Positions 34,036-42,654 of a DNA stretch of 64,000 nt are shown piece after piece; the first letter of the stretch is position 1, and the number at the start of each line of letters is the position of its first letter. Both the position numbers and the translations under genes were made by a program. The notes under the pieces were generated by a model. The model made no database searches. It was given only the letters and a program-made list of their open reading frames with translations, and was not told where the DNA came from. The stretch covers positions 167,223 to 231,222 of the forward strand of contig NZ_QSGS01000005.1 in assembly GCF_003467445.1 (NCBI RefSeq). Direction: 5' to 3'. The stretch is from Exiguobacterium sp. AM39-5BH (GTDB taxonomy: Bacteria; Bacillota; Bacilli; Exiguobacteriales; Exiguobacteriaceae).

Positions 34036-34194
34036 GTGGTTCAAAAGTCCCAAATAGGCGAAGATGCCTAAAAATAGATGACAACCACATTACAAATCCG
34101 TTACACTTTGAAAAGAGAGCAAGAAATAATTAGAAATTCTTGATTCAAAATAGGGAATAATGATTTTTATTTGGGTGTAGAAGGAGATTTGTGT

Positions 34195-34608
34195 ATGGAA
34201 TCTACGAACGTGAATGAACACATTTATCGGGAGCTGATGGAAATTGAAGAGTCGTATCGACAGTTACAACGTCGAGCCGAGTATTTAATTTCTGAATTAA
34301 ACCGAAGCAAGGGAGAGGAAGAGTCGCTCCTCGATCCTTCCAAACGCCTTCGCCCCCGCCGTGTCAATCAACGGTATCCGCTCGAGGTCTATGTCCATCA
34401 GGTAACAGACCTGTTAAAAGAACGGAAAACAATGAGCGTGCGAGATATACAAATGGAACTCGAATTACGATATCGCCACCATATAAGTAATATTTACCAA
34501 TTGATGGTAAAAGTCGAGTCGGTCAATCCTGAAATTAAAAAAGTGGGGCGCGGCTTGTATACATACGAAGCTACGGATGAAGTGACGACGCAACCGAGCC
34601 ACGCCTGA
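34195..34608 (+). CDS. Coiled-coil protein with winged-helix C-terminus
   Basis: A 137-residue protein. Residues about 5-45 are coiled coil (IYRELMEIEESYRQLQRRAEYLISELNRSK), followed by a basic linker RLRPRRVNQRYP. The last ~70 residues look like a winged helix (VRDIQMELELRYRHHISNIYQLMVKVESVNPEIKKVGRGLYTY). The layout resembles Rok-like xenogeneic silencers of Bacillus, but sequence similarity is only impression. AAGGAG precedes ATG 34195. A terminator follows (34615-34637). Confidence 0.55.
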   Translation: MESTNVNEHIYRELMEIEESYRQLQRRAEYLISELNRSKGEEESLLDPSKRLRPRRVNQRYPLEVYVHQVTDLLKERKTMSVRDIQMELELRYRHHISNIYQLMVKVESVNPEIKKVGRGLYTYEATDEVTTQPSHA

Positions 34609-34614
34609 ATGTGA

Positions 34615-34645
34615 CCCGACGAGATTAGTTCGTCGGGATTTTTTG
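34615..34645 (+). terminator. Terminator before tagO
   Basis: CCCGACGA at 34615-34622 pairs with TCGTCGGG at 34630-34637, followed by ATTTTTTG. Confidence 0.85.
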
Positions 34646-34733
34646 TTGTAACATTTCTGATACGTCTTGCCTTAATCGAAATATGCTATAATTCGCCAGA
34701 GTCTATTTTTTTATGAGAGAGGAACGTTGGCCC

Positions 34734-35786
34734 ATGCTATGGATTGCCATGTTGGTCAGTTTTGTGATGGCCATCTTGATCACGCCGCTCGTTCGCCGAT
34801 TTGCTTTTCTGATCGGGGCGGTCGATCACCCGAACGCCCGAAAAGTACATTTACGGACGATGCCACGAATCGGTGGTCTCGCCATCTTCATCGCTTTCCT
34901 GATCGGTTATGCGCTTCTATTGCCGACGAGTCGTTATAATGATGCGATTTTAATCGGGGCGGTCGTCATCATCATGACCGGTCTTATTGATGACCGCTTC
35001 CAGTTGACGGCTCGCGTCAAATTGATGGGGCAGATGATTGCGACGGTCATCGTCTTGAACTCAGGCATGCGTATCGAATTGATTAACCTCCCGTTCGACC
35101 AACAACTTTATCTCGGTTCATGGAGCATTCCGGTGACGGTACTCTGGTTGATCGGGATTACGAACGCCATCAATCTGATTGACGGTCTCGACGGACTGGC
35201 TGCAGGTGTCTCAAGTATCGCTCTCGGGACGATTGCCTTGCTCGCCATCATCCAAGGAAACGTCTATTTGACGATGATGGCCTTGTTGCTCCTCGCGAGC
35301 ACCCTCGGTTTTCTCGTCCATAACTTTTACCCGGCCAAGATTTTCATGGGTGACACCGGAGCGCTTTTCCTCGGTTATATGCTCGCCGTATTCTCGCTCA
35401 TCGGTTTCAAGAACGTGACACTGTTCTCGCTCGTCGTACCGGTTCTCTTGCTCGGACTGCCCATCTCGGACACGATTTTCGCAATCGTCCGTCGGCTCGT
35501 GCAAGGGCGACCACCGATGTCACCCGATAAGTCACATATGCACCATCAATTGATTGATATGGGGTTCACGACGAGACAGGCCGTTTTACTCATGTATGGG
35601 ATGACGTTCTTCTTCGGCATCGCTTCGATTTTATTCGCGAAGACGACGATGCTCGGAGCGGTCATCACATTCATCGTTGTTCTCGTTGTCATCGAACTGA
35701 TCGTGGAGTCGACAGAGTTGATCCATCCGAACTATAAACCGTTCATTCAAGCGTCACGACGTCTGCTTGGACGTCCCAAAACGTAA
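34734..35786 (+). CDS. tagO: UDP-GlcNAc:undecaprenyl-P GlcNAc-1-P transferase
   Basis: A 350-residue membrane enzyme that starts wall teichoic acid synthesis by moving GlcNAc-1-phosphate to undecaprenyl phosphate. It has about ten helices. Conserved blocks: VDHPNARKVHLRTMPRIGGLAIF, GLIDDRFQLTARVKL, ITNAINLIDGLDGLAAG, KIFMGDTGALFLGY and SHMHHQLI (cytosolic His-rich loop). Start ATG 34734 after GAGAGGAACG. As in Bacillus it is divergent-neighbour to a tagU/lytR gene. Tunicamycin targets this enzyme, and a TmrB-like gene lies in the same window. Confidence 0.92.
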   Translation: MLWIAMLVSFVMAILITPLVRRFAFLIGAVDHPNARKVHLRTMPRIGGLAIFIAFLIGYALLLPTSRYNDAILIGAVVIIMTGLIDDRFQLTARVKLMGQMIATVIVLNSGMRIELINLPFDQQLYLGSWSIPVTVLWLIGITNAINLIDGLDGLAAGVSSIALGTIALLAIIQGNVYLTMMALLLLASTLGFLVHNFYPAKIFMGDTGALFLGYMLAVFSLIGFKNVTLFSLVVPVLLLGLPISDTIFAIVRRLVQGRPPMSPDKSHMHHQLIDMGFTTRQAVLLMYGMTFFFGIASILFAKTTMLGAVITFIVVLVVIELIVESTELIHPNYKPFIQASRRLLGRPKT

Positions 35787-35797
35787 CCACGATGCAT

Positions 35798-35836
35798 CAA
35801 AACGACCAAGGACACGATGTCCTTGGTCGTTTTTGT
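35798..35836. terminator. Bidirectional terminator, tagO / tagU
   Basis: AAAACGACCAAGGACA and TGTCCTTGGTCGTTTT form a perfect long stem around CGA, with A and T runs on opposite sides, between convergent stop codons. Confidence 0.92.
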
Positions 35837-35838
35837 GG

Positions 35839-36861
35839 TCAGTACGTTGTCGTCTCACTGAAACCGTCATTAGAATCAGGCAAGCCGTTGTCTGTATCAT
35901 TTTCGCTATCCTCCGCCGTCACGGGGAGCCCGAGCTCGGTCTTTAAGAGTGTACGTTTTTTACTCAAGTCGGCCGGGTCGAGTTCGTAGTAATACACGCC
36001 ATCGATCGTCAAATCACCACCTGCGAGCGTCTCTTGATTGAACGAACGGAGTGACTTTGTGTACGGTTGCAACTGTGACGCCTCTGAGAGAGACATGTTC
36101 GTTCGGATATTATTGCCGACCGCGTTCATGATCCGGTTGAGTTTCGTGAACGAGTTGATTGTCGTCGCTTCGTTGATGATGGCTTCGAGCACTTGTTGTT
36201 GGCGTTTCGCTCGTCCGACGTCACCTTCTGGGTCGTCTTTACGCATACGCGCGTATGCGAGCGCTTCTTTTCCATTCAGTGTCTGGACACCGGGTTCGAG
36301 TTCGACGTTTCCAGTCGCCCGTCCTGAAATTGGAATGAGCACGTCGACTTCGACACCACCGACCGCATCGACGAGATCCTCGATGCCATCGAAGTTGATC
36401 GTCGCGTAATAGTCGACCGGGATGTCGAACAGCTTCTCGACCGTCGCGATGGTCGTGTCGATCCCGCCATACGAGTAGGCATGGTTAATCTTGTCTTTAA
36501 ACTCACCGTCCGTTGTCACGACGTCGACGTATGAATCACGCGGGATGCTGACGAGCGTTACTTGACGTGATTCTTTATTGAACGTCGCCACCATGAGCGA
36601 ATCGGTCCGTCCCTCTTCGAGTGAGGCACCGCCATCGACACCAGCGAGTAAGACGGAAAAGTGGTCTTTTGTCAGGTCGACCGTCTCGTCACGACGTTCC
36701 GACTTGTCACCGCGCGTCAGTTCGCTGTTCGCGTTCTCCGCCGTCTCGTTCGCCTTGTAGACGAAGTAGCCGAAGGCCGACCCACCAATCAGCAAGACGA
36801 GGCCGAGCACGAGCAGGGCAATTTTCCATGCGGGGCGTTTCTTGCGGGAGTCTTGTTCCAT
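35839..36861 (-). CDS. tagU: LytR-CpsA-Psr family ligase TagU
   Basis: A 340-residue LCP protein that attaches teichoic acid to peptidoglycan at the outer face of the membrane. A short cytosolic tail (MEQDSRKKRPAWK) precedes one membrane anchor (IALLVLGLVLLIGGSAFGYFVY). LCP motifs follow: LLAGVDGGASLEEGRTDSLMVATFN, VSIPRDSYVDV, KINHAYSYGG, LVDAVGGVEVDV, GKEALAYARMRKDDPEGDVGRAKRQQQVL, with the conserved Arg and Asp residues of the pyrophosphate pocket. An acidic Ser/Asn-rich tail ends it. The order tagO-tagU-yvyE follows Bacillus. Confidence 0.9.
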   Translation of the reverse strand: MEQDSRKKRPAWKIALLVLGLVLLIGGSAFGYFVYKANETAENANSELTRGDKSERRDETVDLTKDHFSVLLAGVDGGASLEEGRTDSLMVATFNKESRQVTLVSIPRDSYVDVVTTDGEFKDKINHAYSYGGIDTTIATVEKLFDIPVDYYATINFDGIEDLVDAVGGVEVDVLIPISGRATGNVELEPGVQTLNGKEALAYARMRKDDPEGDVGRAKRQQQVLEAIINEATTINSFTKLNRIMNAVGNNIRTNMSLSEASQLQPYTKSLRSFNQETLAGGDLTIDGVYYYELDPADLSKKRTLLKTELGLPVTAEDSENDTDNGLPDSNDGFSETTTY

Positions 36862-36902
36862 GTCGTCTCCTCATTTCATTCGTTTCCTTTAGTATACGGG
36901 AC

Positions 36903-37544
36903 CTACCGTACAAAATCACGTTCGATGATGCGCTGGTCCTGGGTCTCGAGTCCTCCTTGACCGTTCGTTAAATCGACGAGCCAGGCGAGGGCGGCCTCGG
37001 TCTCTTTGACGGGCACCGAGATATGGAACGTGACGGTATCGGCGTAGACGATGTCATCAAGAAGATAAGCCGATTGACGGAGCTCGTTCTCAACTTTGCC
37101 GATCCACCCGTAGTCGACCGTGAGCGTCAACCGTTGCATCGGGATACGCTCGACGATGCCGACCGCGTCGAGTCCTTCGCTCACCGTACCACCATAGGCG
37201 CGGATCAATCCGCCACCGCCGAGCTTGATACCGCCGAAGTAGCGCGTCACGACAACGACCGTGTCCTTCACCTCGCGCTTACGGAGCACTTCAAGCATCG
37301 GCAGCCCGGCCGTGCCACTCGGTTCTCCGTCGTCGTTCGCTTTTTGAAATTCGTTCCGTTCGCCGATGATGTAAGCGGAGCAGTTGTGATTGGCGTTCCA
37401 ATGCGTCTTCTTGATGGCTTGGATGAACGCCTGCGCCTCGTCCTCGGATGTCACGCGTTTGAAGTGGGCAATAAATTTTGACTTTTGGATGATGACCTCG
37501 TATTCTCCGTCTTGTTTTATAGTATAATTTTGTTCAGTAGACAT
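36903..37544 (-). CDS. yvyE: YigZ/YvyE family protein
   Basis: A 213-residue IMPACT/UPF0029 family protein. The N-terminal domain holds KSKFIAHFKRV, AYIIGERNEFQKANDDGEPSGTAGLPMLEVL and VVVVTRYFGGIKLGGGGLIRAYG, all diagnostic. The C-terminal domain is ferredoxin-like. Relatives have proposed roles in translation or proline metabolism, not firmly known. As in Bacillus it lies upstream of and divergent to degS, but an IS200/IS605 element now separates them. Confidence 0.9.
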   Translation of the reverse strand: MSTEQNYTIKQDGEYEVIIQKSKFIAHFKRVTSEDEAQAFIQAIKKTHWNANHNCSAYIIGERNEFQKANDDGEPSGTAGLPMLEVLRKREVKDTVVVVTRYFGGIKLGGGGLIRAYGGTVSEGLDAVGIVERIPMQRLTLTVDYGWIGKVENELRQSAYLLDDIVYADTVTFHISVPVKETEAALAWLVDLTNGQGGLETQDQRIIERDFVR

Positions 37545-37731
37545 TTCTGAAAATTCTCCTTTCTATTTTTGAATATTTTTTTTAAAATTCAACTAAATCA
37601 GGCGAGAATTCTCCCTCCTCTAAGCGTCTCGGGGAGAAGCCCGGCGGAGGTGGGAGATGAATCGCCTGTCTTGGCAAGGTTACAATCGTTTGATACGATC
37701 AGTGTGACCAATCAAAAGGACTGATATACCA

Positions 37732-38130
37732 ATGAAAATGGATACAAACAAGCACTCAGTCTTCCTTCTGAACTACCACCTCGTCTTGGTGGTCAAACAC
37801 AGGCGTGACGTGATCGACGACGCCGTCTCCGAGTTCGCGAGACAGACGTTCGAACGCATCGGTGCGTCATACCATATCACACTGACCGAGTGGAACCATG
37901 ACGGCGACCACATCCACGTGTCGTTCAAGGCCCACCCGAACACAGAGATGTCGAAGTTTCTGAACGCCTACAAGAGCGCCAGCAGCCGACTGATCAAACG
38001 AGACTTTCCGCACGTCAAGAGACGACTGTGGAAAGAAATGTTCTGGTCTCGGAGCTACTGCCTCGTGACGACCGGCGGTGCGACGACCGACGTCATCAGG
38101 CAATACATCGAAAAACAAGGAAAGGAGTGA
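37732..38130 (+). CDS. tnpA: IS200/IS605 Y1 transposase TnpA
   Basis: A 132-residue HUH-type single-strand transposase, full length. The HUH motif is HIHVSF (about residues 63-68), and the catalytic Tyr is in DVIRQYIEKQ near the C-terminus. NYHLVLVVKHRRDVID at the start is the normal family opening. It cuts and rejoins hairpin-marked single-stranded ends. AAAGGAC lies upstream. The stop is six bases before the tnpB start. It appears intact, so the element could still move. Confidence 0.9.
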   Translation: MKMDTNKHSVFLLNYHLVLVVKHRRDVIDDAVSEFARQTFERIGASYHITLTEWNHDGDHIHVSFKAHPNTEMSKFLNAYKSASSRLIKRDFPHVKRRLWKEMFWSRSYCLVTTGGATTDVIRQYIEKQGKE

Positions 38131-38135
38131 TCACT

Positions 38136-38656
38136 TTGCTGAAGGCGTACAAGTTTCGACTATACCCGACAAAGCCACAACAAGAATCCTTCATAAAGAC
38201 GTTCGGTTGCGTCCGTTTCGTCTACAATAAGATGCTCGAAGAGCGTATCCGACTGTATGAAGAGTCGAAGCTGAACCCCGACGCAAAGCAGAAAAGATCG
38301 CGAACCAGCGCAAGGACTTTCTTCATAAGCTGTCGAAACAAATCGTTGACGAGAACCAAGTCATCGTCGTGGAGACATTGAGATCGAAGAATATGATGAA
38401 GAACCACAAGGTGGCGAAATCAATCGCAGACGCCAGTTGGTATGAGTTCGTCCGACAGTTGGAATACAAATGTAAGTTCTACGGGCGGACGCTCATCAAG
38501 GCCGACCAGTGGTTCGCATCGACGCAAATCTGTTCTTCTTGCGGCGAGAAAGGCCAGAAGAAGACGATGGATGTCCGTGAATGGACGTGTACTTGCGGCG
38601 CTCATTATGATCGAGATATCAACGCGAGCATCAACCTGTTGATGTTGGCTGACTAA
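38136..38656 (+). pseudogene. tnpB: TnpB with large internal deletion
   Basis: TnpB is the RNA-guided nuclease of IS200/IS605 elements, usually about 370-400 residues. Here the normal N-terminus (LLKAYKFRLYPTKPQQESFIKTFGCVRFVYNKMLEERIRLYEESK) ends near 38285. After a frame change the text continues at EKIANQRKDFLHKLSKQIVDENQVIVVETL, then the zinc ribbon CSSCG...CTCG, ending at 38656. Around 200 residues, including the first catalytic Asp of the RuvC core, are missing. The retained Glu (VVVE) and final Asp cannot cut DNA alone. TTG 38136 follows AAGGAG. Confidence 0.85.
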
Positions 38657-38778
38657 AAAACCTTCAGGGCAGGGACTTGCCCGACGAGCTTGGTAAACAA
38701 TCGTGGCTAGTAAAAGTACGGTCTTCCCAAGAAGCTCCTACTTCAATTTGCGAAGCAAATAAGTGGTGAGTAGTTCAC
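38657..38778 (+). ncRNA. Candidate omega/reRNA scaffold of IS right end
   Basis: The transposon right end downstream of tnpB contains stretches known to encode the TnpB guide-RNA scaffold (CAGGGCAGGGACTTGCCCG, GGTAAACAATCGTGG, GTACGGTCTTCCCAAG) and the terminal hairpin at 38735-38770. A guide would derive from sequence just right of 38778. Expression is not shown, and its TnpB partner here is broken. Confidence 0.5.
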
Positions 38779-38911
38779 AATTCAAGTAGGCGTCAACGCC
38801 TGATGCGGCGAATGGGAAGGAGAGCCTCTATTTTTTACTGTAAACGAACGTTCTGCAGACGATAATAGGAATAGATGAGGACTAACTACCGAATTATTAG
38901 GGGATGGCATC

Positions 38912-40036
38912 GTGAATCATATTACCGATCGTACAGCTTTAGAACATATCATAACAAATATGATTGATACGGTGACGGAAAGTAAAGAGGAGATCGTCCG
39001 GATTACCGAGAGTTCGGCCAACGAGTATTCGTTGATCCAGAATGAACTGAAAGAGTTGACGCAAAAGATCGAGTTTTACATTGAAGAGTCGGAACGACTC
39101 GACTTGCTTGTGAAAGCGGCGAAAAATAAACTCGTCCAAGTGAGCAAGAAGTTTCATATACATAGCGAGCAAGAGATTCGGGAAGCGTATGAACGCGCGA
39201 ACCAAATGCAGCTCGAGCGCTTTCTCATCCAAAAAGAAGAGATGGCCGGCCAACAACGTCGCAACGACCTCGAACGCCGCCTGCTCGTCCTAGAGGACAC
39301 AATCGAACGGGCCGATAAACTCGTCAGCCGCGTCTCCGTCGTTTTGAACTTCCTTCGGGATGATCTCCAGCAAGAGTACTCGGACATGATGAAGAAGCAA
39401 GAGATGGCGATTAGCGTGTTCGAGGCGGCTGAACGAGAACGCCGCCACCTTGCCCGTGAGATGCACGATGGACCAGCGCAATCGCTTGCTCATATTTTGA
39501 TTCGAGCCGACTTGATTGAAAAGACGTACGACAAGCGCGGAAAAGACGAGGCGTTCGCCGAGTTGCACGAACTGAAGCGCTTGATTCGCGGCGCGCTCGT
39601 CGACGTCCGACGACTCATTTACGACCTTCGTCCGATGTCGCTTGACGACCTCGGCTTCTTGCCGACGCTCGAACGGTATTTGCATCAGACCGAAGAGTAC
39701 ACGTCCATCAAGACCCGGCTCAACTACCGGGGCTCCCGAGGCCGGCTGCCCGAGAAATTGGAGATCAACGTGTTCCGACTCGTCCAGGAGGCAGTCCAAA
39801 ACGCGATCAAACATTCGAAGACGGCGGAGATCATCGTCAACGTCGAGCAAGCGCATGATGCGATACATATTCACGTACGTGACCATGGGGTCGGTTTCGT
39901 GCCGAGTTCCATTGGCGAAGAGTCATTCGGGATCGTGGGGATGAGAGAACGGATCGAACTTGTGAACGGAAGCATGACCATTGACTCGGAAGTCGGCAAA
40001 GGGACGGTCGTCCGCATGTCGATTCCGATTACGTAA
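38912..40036 (+). CDS. degS: Sensor histidine kinase DegS
   Basis: A 374-residue cytosolic histidine kinase with no membrane segment, as in Bacillus DegS. The first ~180 residues are coiled coil (signal-binding domain). HisKA_3 motif ERERRHLAREMHDGPAQSLAHI holds the phospho-accepting His (about residue 190). HATPase motifs: VQEAVQNAIKHSKTAE, VRDHGVGF, GIVGMRERIELVNGSM. It phosphorylates DegU and steers the choice between motility, competence and exoenzymes. Start GTG 38912 after TAGGGGATGG; the IS200/IS605 end lies 130 bases upstream and may alter its promoter. Confidence 0.92.
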   Translation: MNHITDRTALEHIITNMIDTVTESKEEIVRITESSANEYSLIQNELKELTQKIEFYIEESERLDLLVKAAKNKLVQVSKKFHIHSEQEIREAYERANQMQLERFLIQKEEMAGQQRRNDLERRLLVLEDTIERADKLVSRVSVVLNFLRDDLQQEYSDMMKKQEMAISVFEAAERERRHLAREMHDGPAQSLAHILIRADLIEKTYDKRGKDEAFAELHELKRLIRGALVDVRRLIYDLRPMSLDDLGFLPTLERYLHQTEEYTSIKTRLNYRGSRGRLPEKLEINVFRLVQEAVQNAIKHSKTAEIIVNVEQAHDAIHIHVRDHGVGFVPSSIGEESFGIVGMRERIELVNGSMTIDSEVGKGTVVRMSIPIT

Positions 40037-40060
40037 GACAAGAACAAGGGGGAATATCAA

Positions 40061-40753
40061 ATGGAACAATTACAAACACGCATCGCGATTGTGGATGACC
40101 ATGAGCTGTTTCGAGAAGGCTTGAAACGGATTTTTGATTTAGAAGACGAGTTCACGGTCGTCGCCGAAGGGCGCACCGGGACCGAGGCGATTCGCATCGC
40201 CGCGGACCACAAGCCGGAAATCTTGATTCTCGATATCAACATGCCTGAATTGAACGGGATTGAGGCGACGAAGCAGTTATCGGTGCTCTCACCAGAAACC
40301 CGCGTCCTCATCCTGTCGATTCATGACGATGAGTCGTACATCACGCACGCGCTCGAAGCGGGGGCGTCCGGGTTCTTGCTCAAAGAAGTCGCATCGACCG
40401 AGCTCATCTCGGCGGTCCGTTCGGTCGCGAAAGATGGGGCGTACTTGCACCCGAAAGTGACGACGAACGTCTTGAAAGAGTACCGTCGTTTGCTCCAATT
40501 CAAAGGAGAGCACGCCGGACGTAACGTCGAGAGCCGTACCGACGACCCCGTCTATCAACTGTTATCGCGTCGTGAAGTCGAAGTCTTGCACTTGCTTGCT
40601 GAAGGTCGCTCGAACCGCGACATTAGCGACATGCTGTTCATCAGCGAAAAGACGGTCAAAAACCACGTCTCATCGGTGCTCCGCAAGATGGAAGTGAACG
40701 ACAGGACCCAAGCCGTCGTCGATGCCATCCGCCGCGGATGGGTCGAGATTTGA
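40061..40753 (+). CDS. degU: Response regulator DegU
   Basis: A 230-residue NarL-type regulator. The receiver domain has DDHELFREGL, phospho-acceptor Asp in EILILDINMPELNG (about residue 56), Thr/Ser and Lys in the later switch residues (FLLKEVAS). The C-terminal LuxR-type HTH is LSRREVEVLHLLAEGRSNRDISDMLFISEKTVKNHVSSVLRKMEV. AAGGGGG precedes ATG 40061, 24 bases after degS. It is the cognate partner of DegS. Confidence 0.95.
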   Translation: MEQLQTRIAIVDDHELFREGLKRIFDLEDEFTVVAEGRTGTEAIRIAADHKPEILILDINMPELNGIEATKQLSVLSPETRVLILSIHDDESYITHALEAGASGFLLKEVASTELISAVRSVAKDGAYLHPKVTTNVLKEYRRLLQFKGEHAGRNVESRTDDPVYQLLSRREVEVLHLLAEGRSNRDISDMLFISEKTVKNHVSSVLRKMEVNDRTQAVVDAIRRGWVEI

Positions 40754-40847
40754 CCTCGACCGATGCAACACATCGTTTTTATGCTACAATATGGGATGGA
40801 ATCCACATTCAATTGGAAAATGAAACGATGTAAAGTGAGGATATAGC

Positions 40848-41696
40848 ATGGGAAACATAGCCATTTTGACCGACAGTACCGCCTATTTGCCGGCCGAATT
40901 TTGTGAGCGCCACGACGTCCACGTCGCACCGCTCAGCGTGATTTTTGACGGGGAGTCGTTCCGCGAAGCCGTCGATATCACGACCGAGGCGTTTTATGAC
41001 CGGATCGAGGCAGGGAACTTGCCGACGACGTCCCAACCGAGCATCGGGGAAACGATTGAAATGATTGAAACGCTCCCAAAAGAGGTGACGGACGTGATCG
41101 CCATCACGCTCTCGAGCGGAATCAGTGGAACGTATCAATCGATGATCGCCTTGAATGATATGGTCGACGTCAACGTTCATGCGTTCGATTCGGAGATCTC
41201 ATGTATGCCCCAAGCGTTCCTCGTCGAAGAAGCGATTTATTTACGTGACGCAGGTGCGTCGGCACAAGAAATCATGGCGCATCTTGAAAAAGTGCGAGCA
41301 TTGATTCGTGCGTACTTCGTCGTTGACGACCTTGATCATCTTCAACGGGGCGGGCGACTCAACGCGGCGCAGGCGCTCGTTGGATCGTTCCTCCAAATCA
41401 AGCCGGTCCTCCATTTCCAAGACCGGTTGATTGTCCCGTTCGAGAAGATCCGGACATACAAGAAAGCGGTCCGTCGCATCGAAGAGATGATGGAGCAGTC
41501 GATCGAGGGAGATGGGGATGGGTATTGCATCGGCATCATCCATGCCAACTGTCCAGAACGACAGGCCGAGGAAATCGCTTCGATGAAACAGAAGTTCCCG
41601 CAGGCCCATGTCACGGGCGCTCATTTTGGACCGGTCATCGGGACACATCTTGGACCTGGCGCGATCGGCATCACGTGGTATCGCCGCGAATGGTAA
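40848..41696 (+). CDS. degV: DegV family fatty-acid-binding protein
   Basis: A 282-residue DegV-fold protein (fatty-acid kinase FakB family). Key motifs: ILTDSTAYLPAEF, TSQPSIGETIEMIETL, ITLSSGISGTYQS, HLQRGGRLNAAQALVGSFLQIKPVLHF, and HFGPVIGTHLGPGAIGI at the end. Relatives bind fatty acids for phosphorylation by FakA. It follows degU as in Bacillus, with its own promoter-like TACAAT (about 40785) and AAAGTGAGG before ATG 40848. A terminator (41700-41727) ends it. Confidence 0.9.
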   Translation: MGNIAILTDSTAYLPAEFCERHDVHVAPLSVIFDGESFREAVDITTEAFYDRIEAGNLPTTSQPSIGETIEMIETLPKEVTDVIAITLSSGISGTYQSMIALNDMVDVNVHAFDSEISCMPQAFLVEEAIYLRDAGASAQEIMAHLEKVRALIRAYFVVDDLDHLQRGGRLNAAQALVGSFLQIKPVLHFQDRLIVPFEKIRTYKKAVRRIEEMMEQSIEGDGDGYCIGIIHANCPERQAEEIASMKQKFPQAHVTGAHFGPVIGTHLGPGAIGITWYRREW

Positions 41697-41699
41697 ACG

Positions 41700-41727
41700 A
41701 AAGACGGCCATCCGGTCGTCTTTTTCG
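41700..41727 (+). terminator. Terminator after degV
   Basis: AAAGACGGCC at 41700-41709 pairs with GGTCGTCTTT at 41714-41723, with a G-T pair, and TT follows. It lies between degV and treR. Confidence 0.85.
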
Positions 41728-41745
41728 ATAGAGAGGAGTGAGCCT

Positions 41746-42453
41746 GTGGCCAAATATCGTCAAATTTATGAGCGTCTAGCCGAGCGGATGAAGACGGGCG
41801 AATATGCGGCGGAGTCGAAACTGCCGTCCGAGACCGAGCTCATGCACGAGTATGACGCGAGCCGAGGAACGGTCCGGAAAGCGCTCGATTTGCTTCAAGA
41901 GCACGGCTACGTCCGCAAGCATCACGGTAAAGGCGTCTTTGTGCTCAGGCGCGACCAAATCGAGTTCCAGTTTAACGGCATCGTCAGTTTCTCCGAAGTG
42001 TACGCTTCCTTGCTCGGTCGCTCGATCCAGACGTCAGTCGCCTCGTTCGAGGACATCGAGGCACCCACCTGGCTTGTCGACCGGATGGATTTGACGCCGG
42101 GCACACGGATGTACCGGATTGAGCGGGTCCGAAACTTTGATGGAGAAGATGTCATCTTGGACGTCAATTATTTTGTCAAAGACCTCGTTCCAGGACTGAC
42201 GAAAGAAATCGCCGAACGTTCGATTTACGAGTACATCGAGCAAGAACTCGGCCTACAGATTAGCTACGCTAAACGAAAGATTGCGGCCGAGGATGTGACC
42301 GAACTCGATCGGCTACGCCTCGACCTGCACGATTACGAGTATGTCATCGTCATCACGAACGACACGTTTTTATATGAAGGCAGACAGTTCGAATACACCG
42401 AGTCCCGCCACCGGCTCGATAAGTTTCAGTTCAGTGATGTGGCACGTCGTTAA
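41746..42453 (+). CDS. treR: GntR-type trehalose repressor TreR
   Basis: A 235-residue GntR/UTRA regulator. The HTH lies at residues about 3-65 (YRQIYERLAERMKTGEYAAESKLPSETELMHEYDASRGTVRKALDLLQEHGYVRKHHGKGVFV), and the UTRA effector domain follows, ending SRHRLDKFQFSDVARR, as in TreR. It binds trehalose-6-phosphate in Bacillus. Start GTG 41746 with AGGAGTGA upstream. It precedes treB/treC, whose promoter holds two palindromic operators. A terminator (about 42452-42482) separates it from treB. Confidence 0.9.
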   Translation: MAKYRQIYERLAERMKTGEYAAESKLPSETELMHEYDASRGTVRKALDLLQEHGYVRKHHGKGVFVLRRDQIEFQFNGIVSFSEVYASLLGRSIQTSVASFEDIEAPTWLVDRMDLTPGTRMYRIERVRNFDGEDVILDVNYFVKDLVPGLTKEIAERSIYEYIEQELGLQISYAKRKIAAEDVTELDRLRLDLHDYEYVIVITNDTFLYEGRQFEYTESRHRLDKFQFSDVARR

Positions 42454-42482
42454 GGCTCTTTCTTCGGAAGGAGTCTTTTTTC
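42452..42482 (+). terminator. Terminator after treR
   Basis: AAGGCTCTTTCTTCGG with GAAGGAGTCTTTTTT forms a hairpin with G-T pairs directly after the stop codon, followed by T-run. Confidence 0.75.
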
Positions 42483-42540
42483 GTTTTGAAACAAGACAAG
42501 AGGGAACAAAAATAATGAGCAAGGTCACGCTTTTGTCACA

Positions 42541-42591
42541 TGTAACTTATATAGATAAGTTGTTGACAGTACTTATCTATATAAGTTACAC
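42541..42591 (+). promoter_or_regulatory. treB promoter with twin TreR operators
   Basis: Two 16-bp palindromes, ACTTAT-ATAG-ATAAGT (42545-42560) and ACTTAT-CTAT-ATAAGT (42571-42586), lie in 20-base arms (42541-42560, 42571-42590) that are exact inverted copies of each other. The 10-bp spacer holds the -35 TTGACA (42563-42568); -10 TTACAC is at 42586-42591, 17 bases away. Bound TreR dimers would flank the -35 and cover the -10. A cre-like element (GTAACCGTTTTCA) follows near 42608-42621. Confidence 0.85.
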
Positions 42592-42654
42592 TTTGTTTGT
42601 ACTCATAAGTAACCGTTTTCAACAAACGCTTTCAAACAAAGGAGGCCTACAATT

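Larger units (their letters stand above)
37601..38778 (+). mobile_element. IS200/IS605-family element
   Basis: About 1.2 kb. The left end has a long imperfect hairpin: GGCGA 37601-37605 with TCGCC 37662-37666, plus CTCCC/GGGAG and CCTC/GGAGG pairing inside. A Y1 transposase gene and a shortened tnpB follow. The right end, 38657-38778, carries the usual structured tail, with AATTTGC...GCAAAT in a hairpin and the end GTAGTTCAC. This region would also hold the omega/reRNA scaffold of TnpB systems. It lies between yvyE and degS. The exact ends and the target tetranucleotide are not fixed by eye. Confidence 0.8.

Noticed and set aside
41608..41745. Extension of TreR upstream to 41608
   Set aside because: It overlaps the end of degV and the terminator; GTG 41746 has a ribosome site and starts right at the GntR domain.
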